From Mesorhizobium sp. B2-4-15 (GTDB lineage: Bacteria > Pseudomonadota > Alphaproteobacteria > Rhizobiales > Rhizobiaceae), in NCBI RefSeq assembly GCF_006658505.1, contig NZ_VFUZ01000017.1, forward strand, positions 1-64,000: a DNA stretch of 64,000 nucleotides, given 5' to 3'. Of the stretch, positions 25,809-34,547 are shown piece by piece. The translations under genes and the position numbers were made by a program. How positions within the stretch are numbered: the first letter of the stretch is position 1; the number at the start of each line of letters is the position of its first letter. A model generated the notes under the pieces. It made no database searches. It was not told the DNA's origin and saw only the letters and a program-made list of their open reading frames with translations.

Positions 25809-26297
25809 TTGAAGCAGACCGTGCCCTTCTCCATCATCCGCATCGCCGCCGATTTCGACCGCTGGGATGATGTGCTTGCCCTGATCATGCAGGCCTTCGC
25901 CTTCATGGACGGCGTCATCGACCCGCCATCCTCGGCCCACTTGCTCACTGTCGACACATTGCGTGACAAGGCTCGGCGGGAGACCGGCTTCGTGGCCCTC
26001 AACGACGGCAGGATCGTCGGCTGCGTCTTTGCTCTCGAACGGGGGGACGACTTTCATGTCGGCAAGCTCGCCGTCGCACCGGACTGCCAGGGGCAAGGCA
26101 TTGGCCGGCAGCTGATGCGGGCGGTCGAACGTCTTGCGCTCGACCGCGGCAAGGCGGCGCTGGAACTTCAGACACGGATCGAACTCATCACGAACCATGC
26201 CGCCTTCGCCCGCCTCGGCTTCCACGAGACCGAACGGACGGCGCATGAAGGCTACGCCAGGCCGACCTCGATCACCATGCGCAAAGCCATTTCGTAA
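25809..26297 (+). CDS. GNAT family N-acetyltransferase
   Basis: A 162-residue acetyltransferase of unknown substrate. The GNAT acetyl-CoA loop is FHVGKLAVAPDCQGQGIGRQLM (motif A, about residues 78-99), followed by ALELQTRIELITNHAAFARLGFHET (motif B). It starts from TTG 25809, 2 bases past the moeB stop, so the two are probably translated together. Its stop lies inside a perfect 19-bp tandem duplication (26286-26323). Confidence 0.87.
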   Translation: MKQTVPFSIIRIAADFDRWDDVLALIMQAFAFMDGVIDPPSSAHLLTVDTLRDKARRETGFVALNDGRIVGCVFALERGDDFHVGKLAVAPDCQGQGIGRQLMRAVERLALDRGKAALELQTRIELITNHAAFARLGFHETERTAHEGYARPTSITMRKAIS

Positions 26298-26323
26298 GCT
26301 TTGGGCCATTTCGTAAGCTTTGG
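26286..26323. repeat. Perfect 19-bp tandem duplication spanning the GNAT stop codon
   Basis: Two identical copies of GCCATTTCGTAAGCTTTGG (26286-26304 and 26305-26323). The stop TAA of the acetyltransferase is in the first copy, so the second copy is downstream and harmless. It looks like a recent slippage event. Confidence 0.9.
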
Positions 26324-26348
26324 CTTTCACTTGAAGGAAGGCGAGCCG

Positions 26349-27350
26349 TCAGGTTCTGAGCGGCAACACGCGGTCCGGCGGACGATGCCCGTCAACGAAG
26401 GCCCTGATATTGATGATGACCTTCTCGCCCATGTCGATGCGGCCCTCGAGTGTCGCCGAGCCCATATGCGGCAAGAGCACGACCTTGCCCTTGGCGGCGA
26501 GCTTGAGCAGCTTGCTGTTCAGGGCCGGCTCGTGCTCGTAGACATCGAGGCCGGCTCCGGCGATCTTGCCGTCCTGGATCAGCTTGACCAGCGCTTCTTC
26601 ATCGATGATGTCGCCGCGCGCGGTGTTGACGACATAGGCCGTGGGCTGCAGCAACGCCAGCCGCCGCGCCGACAAGAGGTGGAAGGTCGCTGGCGTCGAC
26701 GGACAGTTGACCGAGATGATGTCCATGCGGGCCAGCATCTGGTCGAGGCTTTCCCAATAGGTCGCCTCCAGCCCGTCCTCGACCGCCGGCAGCACGCGAT
26801 GGCGGTTGTGGTAGTGGATGGAAAGGCCGAAGGCCTTGGCCCGCCGGGCAACGGCCGTGCCGATGCGGCCCATGCCGACAATGCCGAGCCGCTTGCCCCA
26901 GATGCGCCGGCCAAGCATCCAGGTCGGCGACCAGCCGGCCCATTTCTTGTCTCCTGTCAGCACATTGGCGCCTTCCGCGAGCCGGCGTGGCACCGCCAGC
27001 ATCAGCGCCATGGTCATGTCGGCGGTATCTTCCGTGAGCACATTGGGCGTGTTGGTGACGGTAATGCCCCTCTTGGCCGCCGCCGCCACGTCGATCTTGT
27101 CGACGCCATTGCCGAAATTGGCGATCAGCTTGAGGTTGTCGCCGGCCTGGGCGATGAGCGCGGCGTCGATCTGGTCGGTCACGGTCGGCACCAGCACGTC
27201 GGCTTCCTTGACCGCGGCAACCAGTTCCGGCTGCGTCATCGGTCTGTCCTCGACATTCAGCCTGGCATCGAACAACTCGCGCATGCGGGTCTCGACCGGG
27301 TCGGGCAGCTTTCGCGTGATGACCACGAGAGGCTTCTTTTTGCCTACCAT
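26349..27350 (-). CDS. D-2-hydroxyacid dehydrogenase (glyoxylate/hydroxypyruvate reductase-like)
   Basis: A 333-residue NAD(P)-dependent dehydrogenase. The Rossmann motif is GIVGMGRIGTAVARRAKAFG (near residue 155). Catalytic residues are Arg in NTARGDIIDEEAL, Glu in LDVYEHEPALN and His in VLLPHMGSAT. It resembles glyoxylate reductase GyaR/GhrB and D-glycerate dehydrogenases; the exact substrate is not decided by sequence. ATG 27350 (MVGKKKPLVVITRKLPDP) is the family start; the ten codons upstream are not needed. It is convergent with the GNAT gene and divergent from the SH3 protein gene. Confidence 0.9.
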   Translation of the reverse strand: MVGKKKPLVVITRKLPDPVETRMRELFDARLNVEDRPMTQPELVAAVKEADVLVPTVTDQIDAALIAQAGDNLKLIANFGNGVDKIDVAAAAKRGITVTNTPNVLTEDTADMTMALMLAVPRRLAEGANVLTGDKKWAGWSPTWMLGRRIWGKRLGIVGMGRIGTAVARRAKAFGLSIHYHNRHRVLPAVEDGLEATYWESLDQMLARMDIISVNCPSTPATFHLLSARRLALLQPTAYVVNTARGDIIDEEALVKLIQDGKIAGAGLDVYEHEPALNSKLLKLAAKGKVVLLPHMGSATLEGRIDMGEKVIINIRAFVDGHRPPDRVLPLRT

Positions 27351-27498
27351 TGTTTCCCTCGTTGAGACCTCTTTAACCAAGACCGGCGAAACTGAAGGCC
27401 GGTCGCGGTAGCCGATTTACCCATGTAACAAGCGGTGCCGCCGAAGACAAAGAAAAAGGGGCGCCGCAGCCACCGGGCCGGCACCGAAAGGAACGAAA

Positions 27499-28059
27499 GT
27501 GTCTGGTTTCGCGTCGCTTCGCCTGACCCTCAGCGCAGCATTTCTCGGCGCTCTCCTTTATTCTCCGCTTGCCACGGCGCAGAGCGCGGCGGCACCCGCC
27601 CAGAGCGCCGTCACGCTCGGACCGAGCGGCCTGCCGCTGCCGCGATTCGTCAGCCTCAAATCCGGCCGCGTCAACTCGCGCGTCGGGCCAGGCGCCAACT
27701 ACTCGGTCGACTGGATGTACCTGAAGGCCGGGCTGCCGATGGAGATCATCCAGGAGTTCGATACGTGGCGCCGCGTGCGCGATGCGGACGGTTCGGAAGG
27801 CTGGGTCAACCAGTCGCTGCTCTCAGGCCGACGCACCGCCATCATCGCGCCCTGGCAGCGCGGCAAGGGCGCCCAAGTCAATCTTCTCAAGAGCCCTGAC
27901 AAGGATGCCAGGGTGGTGGCGATCGTCGAGCCGGGCGTCATGGGCACGATCAAGTCCTGCGACGGCCAGTGGTGCGAGATGACGCTCGACGGCCATACCG
28001 GCTGGCTCGCCCAGGCGGCGGTCTGGGGCGCGTATCCGGGCGAGCGGGTCAAGGACTGA
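27499..28059 (+). CDS. Exported SH3-domain protein
   Basis: A 186-residue predicted periplasmic protein. The signal peptide (LRLTLSAAFLGALLYSPLATA) is followed by two bacterial SH3 domains: FVSLKSGRVNSRVGPGANYSVDW... and VNLLKSPDKDARVVAIVEPG. No catalytic domain is present, so it is likely to bind peptidoglycan or another wall protein. It starts at GTG 27499 after AAGGAACG. A protein of this type beside irr is common in Rhizobiales (from memory). Confidence 0.85.
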   Translation: MSGFASLRLTLSAAFLGALLYSPLATAQSAAAPAQSAVTLGPSGLPLPRFVSLKSGRVNSRVGPGANYSVDWMYLKAGLPMEIIQEFDTWRRVRDADGSEGWVNQSLLSGRRTAIIAPWQRGKGAQVNLLKSPDKDARVVAIVEPGVMGTIKSCDGQWCEMTLDGHTGWLAQAAVWGAYPGERVKD

Positions 28060-28428
28060 ACGTCTCGCGTTTACGCCCGATACGGCCGAGATGGGTATCC
28101 TGGAAACCGGTTGACAGCTCGAGGCCATAGCCAAGCGCACGGTCGATGGCGATGTGAGCGATCCAGATCAGTGCGACCGCGATTGCCGTCGCATTGCCGA
28201 CCAGGCGACCAACGAGCAACAGCAGCCCGGTACGATCACGATGTGCAGGGCGTTGTAGGCGATGGCGCCGATGCTCGGGCCGCCGAGATAGCCCAACATC
28301 GACAGGTCCGGCGCCAGGATGAGCAATCCGAAGAGCCACCAGGAAACGCCCGTTGAACCGTAGAATACGACAGCGGCCATGGTCACGACAGCCCATTCGA
28401 GACGGACTATCAGGTCGAGCGGCTTCAT
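28049..28428 (-). pseudogene. DUF4260 family membrane protein, frameshifted
   Basis: The first part, MKPLDLIVRLEW...WWLFGLLILAPDLSMLGYLGG then GAIAYNALHIVIVPG, is a typical DUF4260 membrane protein start. It loses frame near 28223 and continues as CCCSLVAWSAMRRQ to a stop at 28168. The next frame, from the same point, carries the rest: LLLLVGRLVGNATAIAVALIWIAHIAIDRALGYGLEL, ending at 28049. A single missing base at the CCGGG/CTG junction would restore about 126 residues. It may be a real loss or a sequencing error. The function of the family is unknown. It overlaps the SH3 gene end by about 10 bases (convergent). Confidence 0.8.
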
Positions 28429-28434
28429 CCCAGG

Positions 28435-28488
28435 CCGATTATTCTGGCCGGGCCGACTATTCGGGCCGGGCCGATTGGTCTGGCCCCG
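28435..28488. repeat. Three 18-bp imperfect tandem repeats between irr and DUF4260
   Basis: Units at 28435-28452 (CCGATTATTCTGGCCGGG), 28453-28470 (CCGACTATTCGGGCCGGG) and 28471-28488 (CCGATTGGTCTGGCCCCG) stand head to tail. They fill the gap between the irr stop and the DUF4260 start, so they would lie in the transcript just before the DUF4260 ribosome site. Confidence 0.85.
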
Positions 28489-28492
28489 GCTG

Positions 28493-28942
28493 TCATTCCT
28501 GGCGCTTGGGGCGCAGTCTCACGACGATGTCGACATTGGCGATTTCCATACCCTCGGGCGGGTCCGGCAGGTTGGTGACCGTCACCGGGCCGTCGGCGAT
28601 GTCGAAAATCCGGTTCTCGCCTTCGATGTAGAAATGATGGTGGTCGGAGGTGTTGGTGTCGAAATAGGTCTTGGCACCCTCGACCGCGAGGATGCGCAGC
28701 AGCCCCGCCTGGGTGAACTGGTGGAGCGCGTTGTAGACGGTGGCCAGCGACACCGGCACGCCGGCGGCCAGCGCCTCTTCGTGCAGTTCCTCGGCGGAGA
28801 GATGGCGATCGCCCTTGGCAAAAAGCAGGTCGGCAAGCGCGATGCGTTGGCGCGTCGGCCTCAGCCCCGCTTCCCGTACCCGCTTGTCCACAGCGACATT
28901 TTCCTTCCGGCAGCCCCGGTCCATCTGGTCTTCCAAGCTCAC
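28493..28942 (-). CDS. irr: Iron response regulator Irr (Fur family)
   Basis: A 149-residue haem-sensing regulator that accumulates under iron limitation and binds ICE motifs. The winged helix is LRPTRQRIALADLLFAKGDRHLSAEELHEEA... with VSLATVYNALHQF, and the dimer domain has the His cluster SDHHHFYIEGE involved in haem binding. Unlike Bradyrhizobium Irr, there is no N-terminal GCPWHD haem motif; only one Cys is seen near the N-terminus (DRGCRKE). Start is GTG 28942 after GAGGCGG, or ATG 28924. It is divergent from fabA-fabB-fabI, a conserved rhizobial neighbourhood. A perfect ICE lies at 63594. Confidence 0.94.
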   Translation of the reverse strand: MSLEDQMDRGCRKENVAVDKRVREAGLRPTRQRIALADLLFAKGDRHLSAEELHEEALAAGVPVSLATVYNALHQFTQAGLLRILAVEGAKTYFDTNTSDHHHFYIEGENRIFDIADGPVTVTNLPDPPEGMEIANVDIVVRLRPKRQE

Positions 28943-29166
28943 AGTCCCGCCTCAAGACACGCCCAGAATGGCAAAAAATGAATGTCTGCCGAAACCGAGC
29001 GCCCTGTCGACATATATTCTGTCGTCCGAATGCGATCAATAGCGCGCATTGACCCGGGCTGACTGGCGGGTTAAGCGCAAACGCCGGTTTCCGGCCTGAA
29101 ACAGATTGTGTTAGGACACCAACGACAAGGGCGCGCTACCGCCCGGACGATATGGGGACGAGATTG

Positions 29167-29685
29167 ATGGCGGGTTCGAAATCCAGCTACGACTACGAAG
29201 AATTGCTGGCCTGTGCCCGCGGCGAGCTGTTCGGAGAGGGCAATGCCCAGCTGCCCTACCCGCCGATGCTGATGTTCGACCGCATCACAGAGATCAGCGA
29301 GAGCGGCGGCGCCTTCGACAAGGGCTTCATCCGAGCCGAATTCGACATCAAGCCGGACCTTTGGTTCTTTGCCTGCCATTTCATCGGCAATCCCATCATG
29401 CCGGGATGCCTCGGCCTCGACGCTTTGTGGCAGTTGACGGGTTTCTACCTTGGCTGGCTCGGCGAACCCGGCAAGGGAATGGCGCTGTCGACCGGCGAGG
29501 TCAAGTTCAAGGGCATGGTCACGCCATCGGTCAAGAAGGTCGAGTACGGCGTGGATTTCAAGCGCGTGATGCGTGGTCGGCTCGTGCTGGGCATCGCCGA
29601 TGGCTGGATGAAAGCGGATGGCGAGCCCATATATGCGGCGACGGACCTGAAGGTCGGTTTGTCCAAGCAGTCGGCGGTCGCTTGA
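29167..29685 (+). CDS. fabA: 3-hydroxydecanoyl-ACP dehydratase/isomerase FabA
   Basis: A 172-residue enzyme that dehydrates 3-hydroxyacyl-ACP and isomerises trans-2- to cis-3-decenoyl-ACP, the first step toward unsaturated fatty acids. The active-site His is in FFACHFIGNPIMPGCLGLDALWQL, with the Asp of LGLDALWQ. ATG 29167 gives the family start MAGSKSSYDYEELLACARG; ATG 29152 would add five residues. It is followed 49 bases later by fabB and then fabI, forming an operon. Confidence 0.95.
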   Translation: MAGSKSSYDYEELLACARGELFGEGNAQLPYPPMLMFDRITEISESGGAFDKGFIRAEFDIKPDLWFFACHFIGNPIMPGCLGLDALWQLTGFYLGWLGEPGKGMALSTGEVKFKGMVTPSVKKVEYGVDFKRVMRGRLVLGIADGWMKADGEPIYAATDLKVGLSKQSAVA

Positions 29686-29734
29686 CCACAGCCCTGGCCC
29701 GCCCATTGGCCGGCATCCCTGGAAGGAGTTGCGA

Positions 29735-30955
29735 ATGAGACGTGTCGTAGTCACAGGCCTCGGCATCGTGTCGTCGATCGGCAACAACGCCAACGAGGTG
29801 CAGACCTCGCTGCATGACGCCAGATCCGGGATCAGCTTCTCCAACTCCTTCGCCGAGCATGGCTTCCGCTGCCAGGTCTGGGGTGCGCCGACACTCGACC
29901 CTTCCGCCATGATCGATCGCCGCGCGATGCGCTTCCTGTCGCAGGGCGCGGCCTGGAACCATGTCGCCATGGACCAGGCGATCGCGGATGCGGGGCTTGG
30001 CGAAAGCGACATCACCAATGAGCGCACCGGCATCGTCATGGGCTCGGGCGGCCCCTCCACCCGCACCATCGTCGAAGCGGCCGAAACCACGCTCAAGAAC
30101 GGCAGCCCCAAGCGCATCGGCCCCTTTGCGGTGCCGAAGGCGATGTCATCGACGGCCTCGGCCACCTTGGCCACGTGGTTCAAGATCCATGGCGTCAACT
30201 ATTCGATCTCGTCGGCCTGCTCGACCTCGGCGCATTGCATCGGCAATGGCTATGAGCTGATCCAATGGGGCAAGCAGGACATGGTCTTTGCCGGCGGCCA
30301 CGAGGATCTCGACTGGACGATGTCGGACCTGTTCGATGCCATGGGCGCCATGTCGTCGAAGTTCAATGACCGTGCATCGACCGCTTCCCGCGCCTACGAC
30401 GCCAATCGCGACGGCTTCGTCATTGCCGGCGGTGCCGGCGTGCTGGTGCTGGAAGAGCTTGAGCATGCCAAGGCGCGCGGCGCCAAGATCTACGCCGAGA
30501 TCGTCGGCTACGGCGCGACCTCGGACGGCTACGACATGGTCGCGCCTTCGGGCGAAGGCGCGGTCCGCTGCATGCGGCAGGCGCTGTCGACGGTCACCAC
30601 GCCGGTCGATTACATCAACACCCACGGCACCTCGACGCCGGTGGGGGATTCCAAGGAAATGGGCGCCATCCGCGAGGTGTTCGGCGAGAAGATGCCGTTC
30701 ATCACCTCGACGAAATCACTGACCGGCCATTCGCTGGGCGCGGCCGGCGTGCAGGAATCCATCTATTCGATCCTGATGATGCAAGGCGGCTTTATCGGCG
30801 AAAGCGCCCATATCGAGACGCTCGATCCTGAATTCGAGGGCATGCCGATCGTGCGCAAGCGCATCGACGACGCCAAGATCGACACCGTCCTGTCAAATTC
30901 CTTCGGCTTCGGTGGCACCAACGCAACGCTCGTTTTCCAGCGCTATTCCGCATAA
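29735..30955 (+). CDS. fabB: 3-oxoacyl-ACP synthase I FabB
   Basis: A 406-residue condensing enzyme that extends the cis-3-decenoyl-ACP made by FabA, and so is needed for unsaturated fatty acids. The Cys-His-His triad: SISSACSTSAHCIGNGYELI (Cys), NTHGTSTPVGD (His) and KSLTGHSLGAAGVQE (His), with the closing GFGGTNATLVF. ATG 29735 follows GGAAGGAG. It lies between fabA and fabI. Confidence 0.95.
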   Translation: MRRVVVTGLGIVSSIGNNANEVQTSLHDARSGISFSNSFAEHGFRCQVWGAPTLDPSAMIDRRAMRFLSQGAAWNHVAMDQAIADAGLGESDITNERTGIVMGSGGPSTRTIVEAAETTLKNGSPKRIGPFAVPKAMSSTASATLATWFKIHGVNYSISSACSTSAHCIGNGYELIQWGKQDMVFAGGHEDLDWTMSDLFDAMGAMSSKFNDRASTASRAYDANRDGFVIAGGAGVLVLEELEHAKARGAKIYAEIVGYGATSDGYDMVAPSGEGAVRCMRQALSTVTTPVDYINTHGTSTPVGDSKEMGAIREVFGEKMPFITSTKSLTGHSLGAAGVQESIYSILMMQGGFIGESAHIETLDPEFEGMPIVRKRIDDAKIDTVLSNSFGFGGTNATLVFQRYSA

Positions 30956-30985
30956 GGCCTGGTTTTTGTAGAAGGATTGGCGGCC

Positions 30986-31789
30986 ATGGACGGATTGATG
31001 AAGGGCAAGCGCGGGCTTGTCATGGGTGTCGCCAACGACCATTCGATCGCTTGGGGCATCGCCAGGAAATTGTCCGAACATGGGGCGGAACTGGCGTTCA
31101 CCTACCAGGGTGAGGCCTTCGGCCGCCGGGTGAAACCGCTCGCCGACAAGCTCGGCGCCTCGCTGGTCGTTCCCTGCGACGTCGAGGACAGCGCTTCGGT
31201 CGCCGAAACCTTCGAGACGCTTGGCAAGGCCTGGGGCGGGCTGGACTTCGTCGTCCATGCCATCGGCTTTTCCGACAAGAATGAGCTGAAAGGCCTTTAC
31301 GCCGACACCAGCCGGGACAATTTCGTCCGCACCATGGTGATCTCCTGCTATTCCTTCACCGAGGTGGCCCGCAATGCCGCGCCGCTGATGAAGGATGGCG
31401 GCTCGATGATCACGCTGACCTATGCCGGTTCGGTCCGCGTCATGCCGAACTACAACGTGATGGGCGTCGCCAAGGCCGGTCTCGAGGCCAGCGTGCGTTA
31501 TCTCGCCAACGATTACGGCCCGCGTGGCATCCGGGTGAACGGCATCTCGGCGGGACCGGTGCGCACGCTCGCCGGCGCCGGCATTTCGGACGCCCGCCAC
31601 ATGTTCTCCTACCAGCAGCGCAACTCGCCGCTGCGCCGTACCGTGACCATCGACGAGGTCGGCGGGTCTGCGCTTTATCTCCTGTCCGACCTCGCCTCCG
31701 GGGTCACCGGCGAGATCCACTATGTCGATTCCGGCTACCACATCGTCTCGATGCCGACGCTGGACGAGTTGAAGCAGACGGATGGCTGA
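30986..31789 (+). CDS. fabI: Enoyl-ACP reductase FabI
   Basis: A 267-residue NADH-dependent short-chain dehydrogenase-type reductase that completes each round of fatty acid elongation; it is the triclosan target class. Seen: GLVMGVANDHSIAWGIA (nucleotide site), VHAIGFSDKNELKG, and the catalytic pair in MPNYNVMGVAKAGLEA (Tyr-x6-Lys). The C-terminal part has AGPVRTLAGAGI. ATG 30986 follows GAAGGA; a TTG at 30977 is less likely. It is the third gene of fabA-fabB-fabI. Confidence 0.94.
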   Translation: MDGLMKGKRGLVMGVANDHSIAWGIARKLSEHGAELAFTYQGEAFGRRVKPLADKLGASLVVPCDVEDSASVAETFETLGKAWGGLDFVVHAIGFSDKNELKGLYADTSRDNFVRTMVISCYSFTEVARNAAPLMKDGGSMITLTYAGSVRVMPNYNVMGVAKAGLEASVRYLANDYGPRGIRVNGISAGPVRTLAGAGISDARHMFSYQQRNSPLRRTVTIDEVGGSALYLLSDLASGVTGEIHYVDSGYHIVSMPTLDELKQTDG

Positions 31790-31953
31790 GGAGCGGATTT
31801 GCGGCCCTACGCTTTGCGCGACATGTATCCTGGCGTTGGAAATAGCTTCTTTCCAGGAAAGAAATAACCCTCTCCGGTAAAATTGGATGCATTCGCGGAA
31901 AGCCATTTTAAGAAGGCGCCCGCTATAGAGTCCCGCAATCTGGGGACCGTTCA

Positions 31954-33498
31954 ATGCCTGCCGTCAGCAACCCGAAGCGAACACCGGTGTTCCGACTGCT
32001 CACGATAGCAAGTTCGGGTATCGGTAGTTTCATCCTGGGCATCTGGGGCCTGAAGCACGGTCTCGGCAACGGGTTTGCCGGCATATCGGTGGACATGATG
32101 GTCGCGATCATGGCCGCGCTTTGCGCGCTGGCGGCATCGGGGGCGGCAATGTCCTTCTTCGCCGGCATCGATGAATCGGCGGATTTCGTCTTCAACGAGA
32201 CCCATTTCGACAAGCTGACCGGACTGCTGGCCCGCCCGGCGATGGTCGGCAAGATCGCCGAGGCGGCATGCACTACAAGCCGGACCGGAGAACCGGTGTT
32301 CCTGATCGACATCGACATCGACCGGTTCAAGCAGATCAACGACGCGATCGGCTACACCCAGGGCGACGAGTTGATCCGCGCCTTCACCGAGCGGCTGAAA
32401 ACCTGCGTTCCCGCGCGCACCGTGATCGGGCGCATTGGTGCCGGCGAGTTCGCCGTGCTGCTTCAGGATCACCATATCCAGGGAACGATGGAAAGCATGC
32501 TCGAGAGGCTCATCGACGAGATGATGGAGCCCTATGAACTCAGCAGCCATCAGCAATCCGTGAGCCTGTCGGTGGGTATCGTGGCCATGCCCAAGGATGG
32601 CATCGACCCGGTCCTCATCCTGCGCCGCTCCAACCTTGCGCTGCAGAACGCGCGCGCCAGCGGCGTCGGCAACTGGTCGGTCTTCGACAGCGAGATGGGG
32701 CGGGTGGCCGACTACCGCCAATGGGTCGAATCCGAACTGCACACCGCCTTCGAACGCGGAGACTTCGACCTGCACTATCAGCCGCAACTCGATCTGCCGA
32801 CCGGCCGCGTCGTCGGCTATGAGGCGCTGATCCGCTGGAACCATCCAGAGCGTGGCATGATCCCGCCGATGGAGTTCATCCAGATCGCCGAGGAGACGGG
32901 GATGATCAACCCGATCGGCGAATGGGTTCTGCGCAAGGCCTGCAGCGACGCCAGCCATTTGCCGGACGACTGCTTCGTTGCTGTCAACATCTCGCCGGTC
33001 CAGTTCATGACCAAGGACTTCGTCGGCATCGTGCGCGACACGATGAGGACCACCGGCATCAAGCCGTCACGGCTGGAACTGGAAGTCACCGAGACGGCGA
33101 TGATGCAGGACCGTGACCGCGCGGCCGCCATCCTGAAAGAGCTTGCCGAGATGGGCATATCCGTGGCCGTCGACGACTTCGGCACCGGCTATTCTAATCT
33201 CAGCTACCTGATCGACTTCTCGTTCGGCAAGCTGAAGATCGATCGTTCCTTCGTCAGCCGCATCGATACGGATTCCAGTTCCGGTGCCGTCGTCTCCACC
33301 ATTGTCGGGCTTTCACGTGCGCTCGGCGTGAGCATCATCGCCGAAGGCGTCGAGACCGAGAGCCAGGCAACGCTGCTGCGGGCGGCAGGCTGCGAAGTCG
33401 TGCAAGGCTACCTGTTCGGGCGGCCGGCGCCGCTGAAGGTCGGGGGCGTCGATGGGCACGCCGGCGAGGACATGCGGCGCGTCGCCACTCTGCATTGA
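31954..33498 (+). CDS. Membrane GGDEF/EAL protein, probable c-di-GMP phosphodiesterase
   Basis: A 514-residue protein with two N-terminal membrane helices (about residues 15-37 and 48-70), a GGDEF domain (about 85-245) and an EAL domain (about 255-505). The GGDEF active site reads GAGEF, so cyclase activity is probably lost. The EAL site is complete: YEALIRW, NISPVQF, LEVTETAMM, VDDFGTGYSNLSYL, KIDRSFV, IIAEGVETESQ and QGYLFG. It therefore probably degrades c-di-GMP, with the GGDEF part possibly binding GTP. It stands alone, 164 bases after fabI. Confidence 0.92.
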   Translation: MPAVSNPKRTPVFRLLTIASSGIGSFILGIWGLKHGLGNGFAGISVDMMVAIMAALCALAASGAAMSFFAGIDESADFVFNETHFDKLTGLLARPAMVGKIAEAACTTSRTGEPVFLIDIDIDRFKQINDAIGYTQGDELIRAFTERLKTCVPARTVIGRIGAGEFAVLLQDHHIQGTMESMLERLIDEMMEPYELSSHQQSVSLSVGIVAMPKDGIDPVLILRRSNLALQNARASGVGNWSVFDSEMGRVADYRQWVESELHTAFERGDFDLHYQPQLDLPTGRVVGYEALIRWNHPERGMIPPMEFIQIAEETGMINPIGEWVLRKACSDASHLPDDCFVAVNISPVQFMTKDFVGIVRDTMRTTGIKPSRLELEVTETAMMQDRDRAAAILKELAEMGISVAVDDFGTGYSNLSYLIDFSFGKLKIDRSFVSRIDTDSSSGAVVSTIVGLSRALGVSIIAEGVETESQATLLRAAGCEVVQGYLFGRPAPLKVGGVDGHAGEDMRRVATLH

Positions 33499-33514
33499 GC
33501 GACGCCCGCTTATA

Positions 33515-34525
33515 TCAGCGCCGAGCGGAAAACACCTTGAACATACCGTCGCGGGCAAGCTCGGCGTGGCTGGCAAAGGCGGCCGACAGCACGGGCTCGT
33601 AGGGAAGCTGGCGGTTGGCGACCATGAACAGCCTGCCGCCGGGCTTCAACGCCTTGGCTGCGGCACGGATAATGCCGGCGCCGATCTCCGGCTCCGCCGC
33701 GCGGCTGCGGTGAAAGGGCGGGTTCATGGCGATAACGTCATAGCGGCGCTCGACAGGCTCGGCGAGCAGATCCGTCCAGAAAAAGCCCTGTGCCACGGTG
33801 TTGACCAGGTTGCCCTTGGCCGCCTCCAGCGCATCGAAATCGGCCTCGTAGAGATCGAGAGCCGACAGGCCTGGCGAGCAGGCAGCCATTTCCGCCGCCA
33901 CATAGCCCCAGCCGGCGCAGAAATCGGCCGCGCTGCCACGCAGATCACCGGGCAGGTTGTCGACCAGCAGTTTCGAACCCGCGTCGACGCGGTCGAAGGA
34001 GAACATGCCGGGTGCGGTGTGGAACCGGTCCTCGACCAGCAAGGCCGGGTTGGCGACGCGTAGCGCAGCGGCAGCCTGCATGTCCATCGGACGGCGCAGC
34101 CAGAAGGCGATGCCGTGATACTTCGGCATATGGCCGTCGAGCGGCACAAGCTCGTCGATACACCTGCGCAGGCTGGCAATGCCGTCGTCCTTGCTGCCGG
34201 CAATGACGATCAATCCGCCCGGCGCCACGCGCTGGAGAGCCTCCGCGACGCGCAATTCGTTCTGGCCGCGATGGCGGCCGGCGATCACCAGCGCGGCCTC
34301 AAAACCATCATCCGCCGGTTGCGGCGTGACCGCGAAGCCAGCCGCCTGCAGTGCACGGAAATAGGGCCGGAAGCCTTGGACAAGATGCAGTGTGGCGGCG
34401 AAGCCCTGGGGCAAGTGCAGGTCGGGCTCGGCGCCGAGGAAAAGGACGCGTTCGCCCTTGCCTGGCAAGGCAAGAGCCTCGGTCTCGAACGGATGGAAAA
34501 GCGTCTTCAGCGCCTCAGCAGACAT
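33515..34525 (-). CDS. RsmC-like class I SAM methyltransferase
   Basis: A 336-residue duplicated methyltransferase. The N-terminal half is a degenerate MTase-like domain; the C-terminal half has the SAM-binding part DFCAGWGYVAAEM and the catalytic motif NPPFH characteristic of N2-guanine methyltransferases of the RsmC/RsmD group. E. coli RsmC modifies G1207 of 16S rRNA; RlmG is a near relative, so the target is inferred only. The start is ATG 34525 (MSAEALKTLFHPF). It lies downstream of pnp, separated by a terminator and a repeat, and is convergent with the GGDEF/EAL gene. Confidence 0.85.
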   Translation of the reverse strand: MSAEALKTLFHPFETEALALPGKGERVLFLGAEPDLHLPQGFAATLHLVQGFRPYFRALQAAGFAVTPQPADDGFEAALVIAGRHRGQNELRVAEALQRVAPGGLIVIAGSKDDGIASLRRCIDELVPLDGHMPKYHGIAFWLRRPMDMQAAAALRVANPALLVEDRFHTAPGMFSFDRVDAGSKLLVDNLPGDLRGSAADFCAGWGYVAAEMAACSPGLSALDLYEADFDALEAAKGNLVNTVAQGFFWTDLLAEPVERRYDVIAMNPPFHRSRAAEPEIGAGIIRAAAKALKPGGRLFMVANRQLPYEPVLSAAFASHAELARDGMFKVFSARR

Positions 34526-34547
34526 GTTCCTCTGCCCTTTGGTGTCT

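Noticed and set aside
29040..29151. A sigma-70 promoter TTGACC before fabA
   Set aside because: There is a TTGACC but no -10 at proper distance; not good enough to report as a feature.
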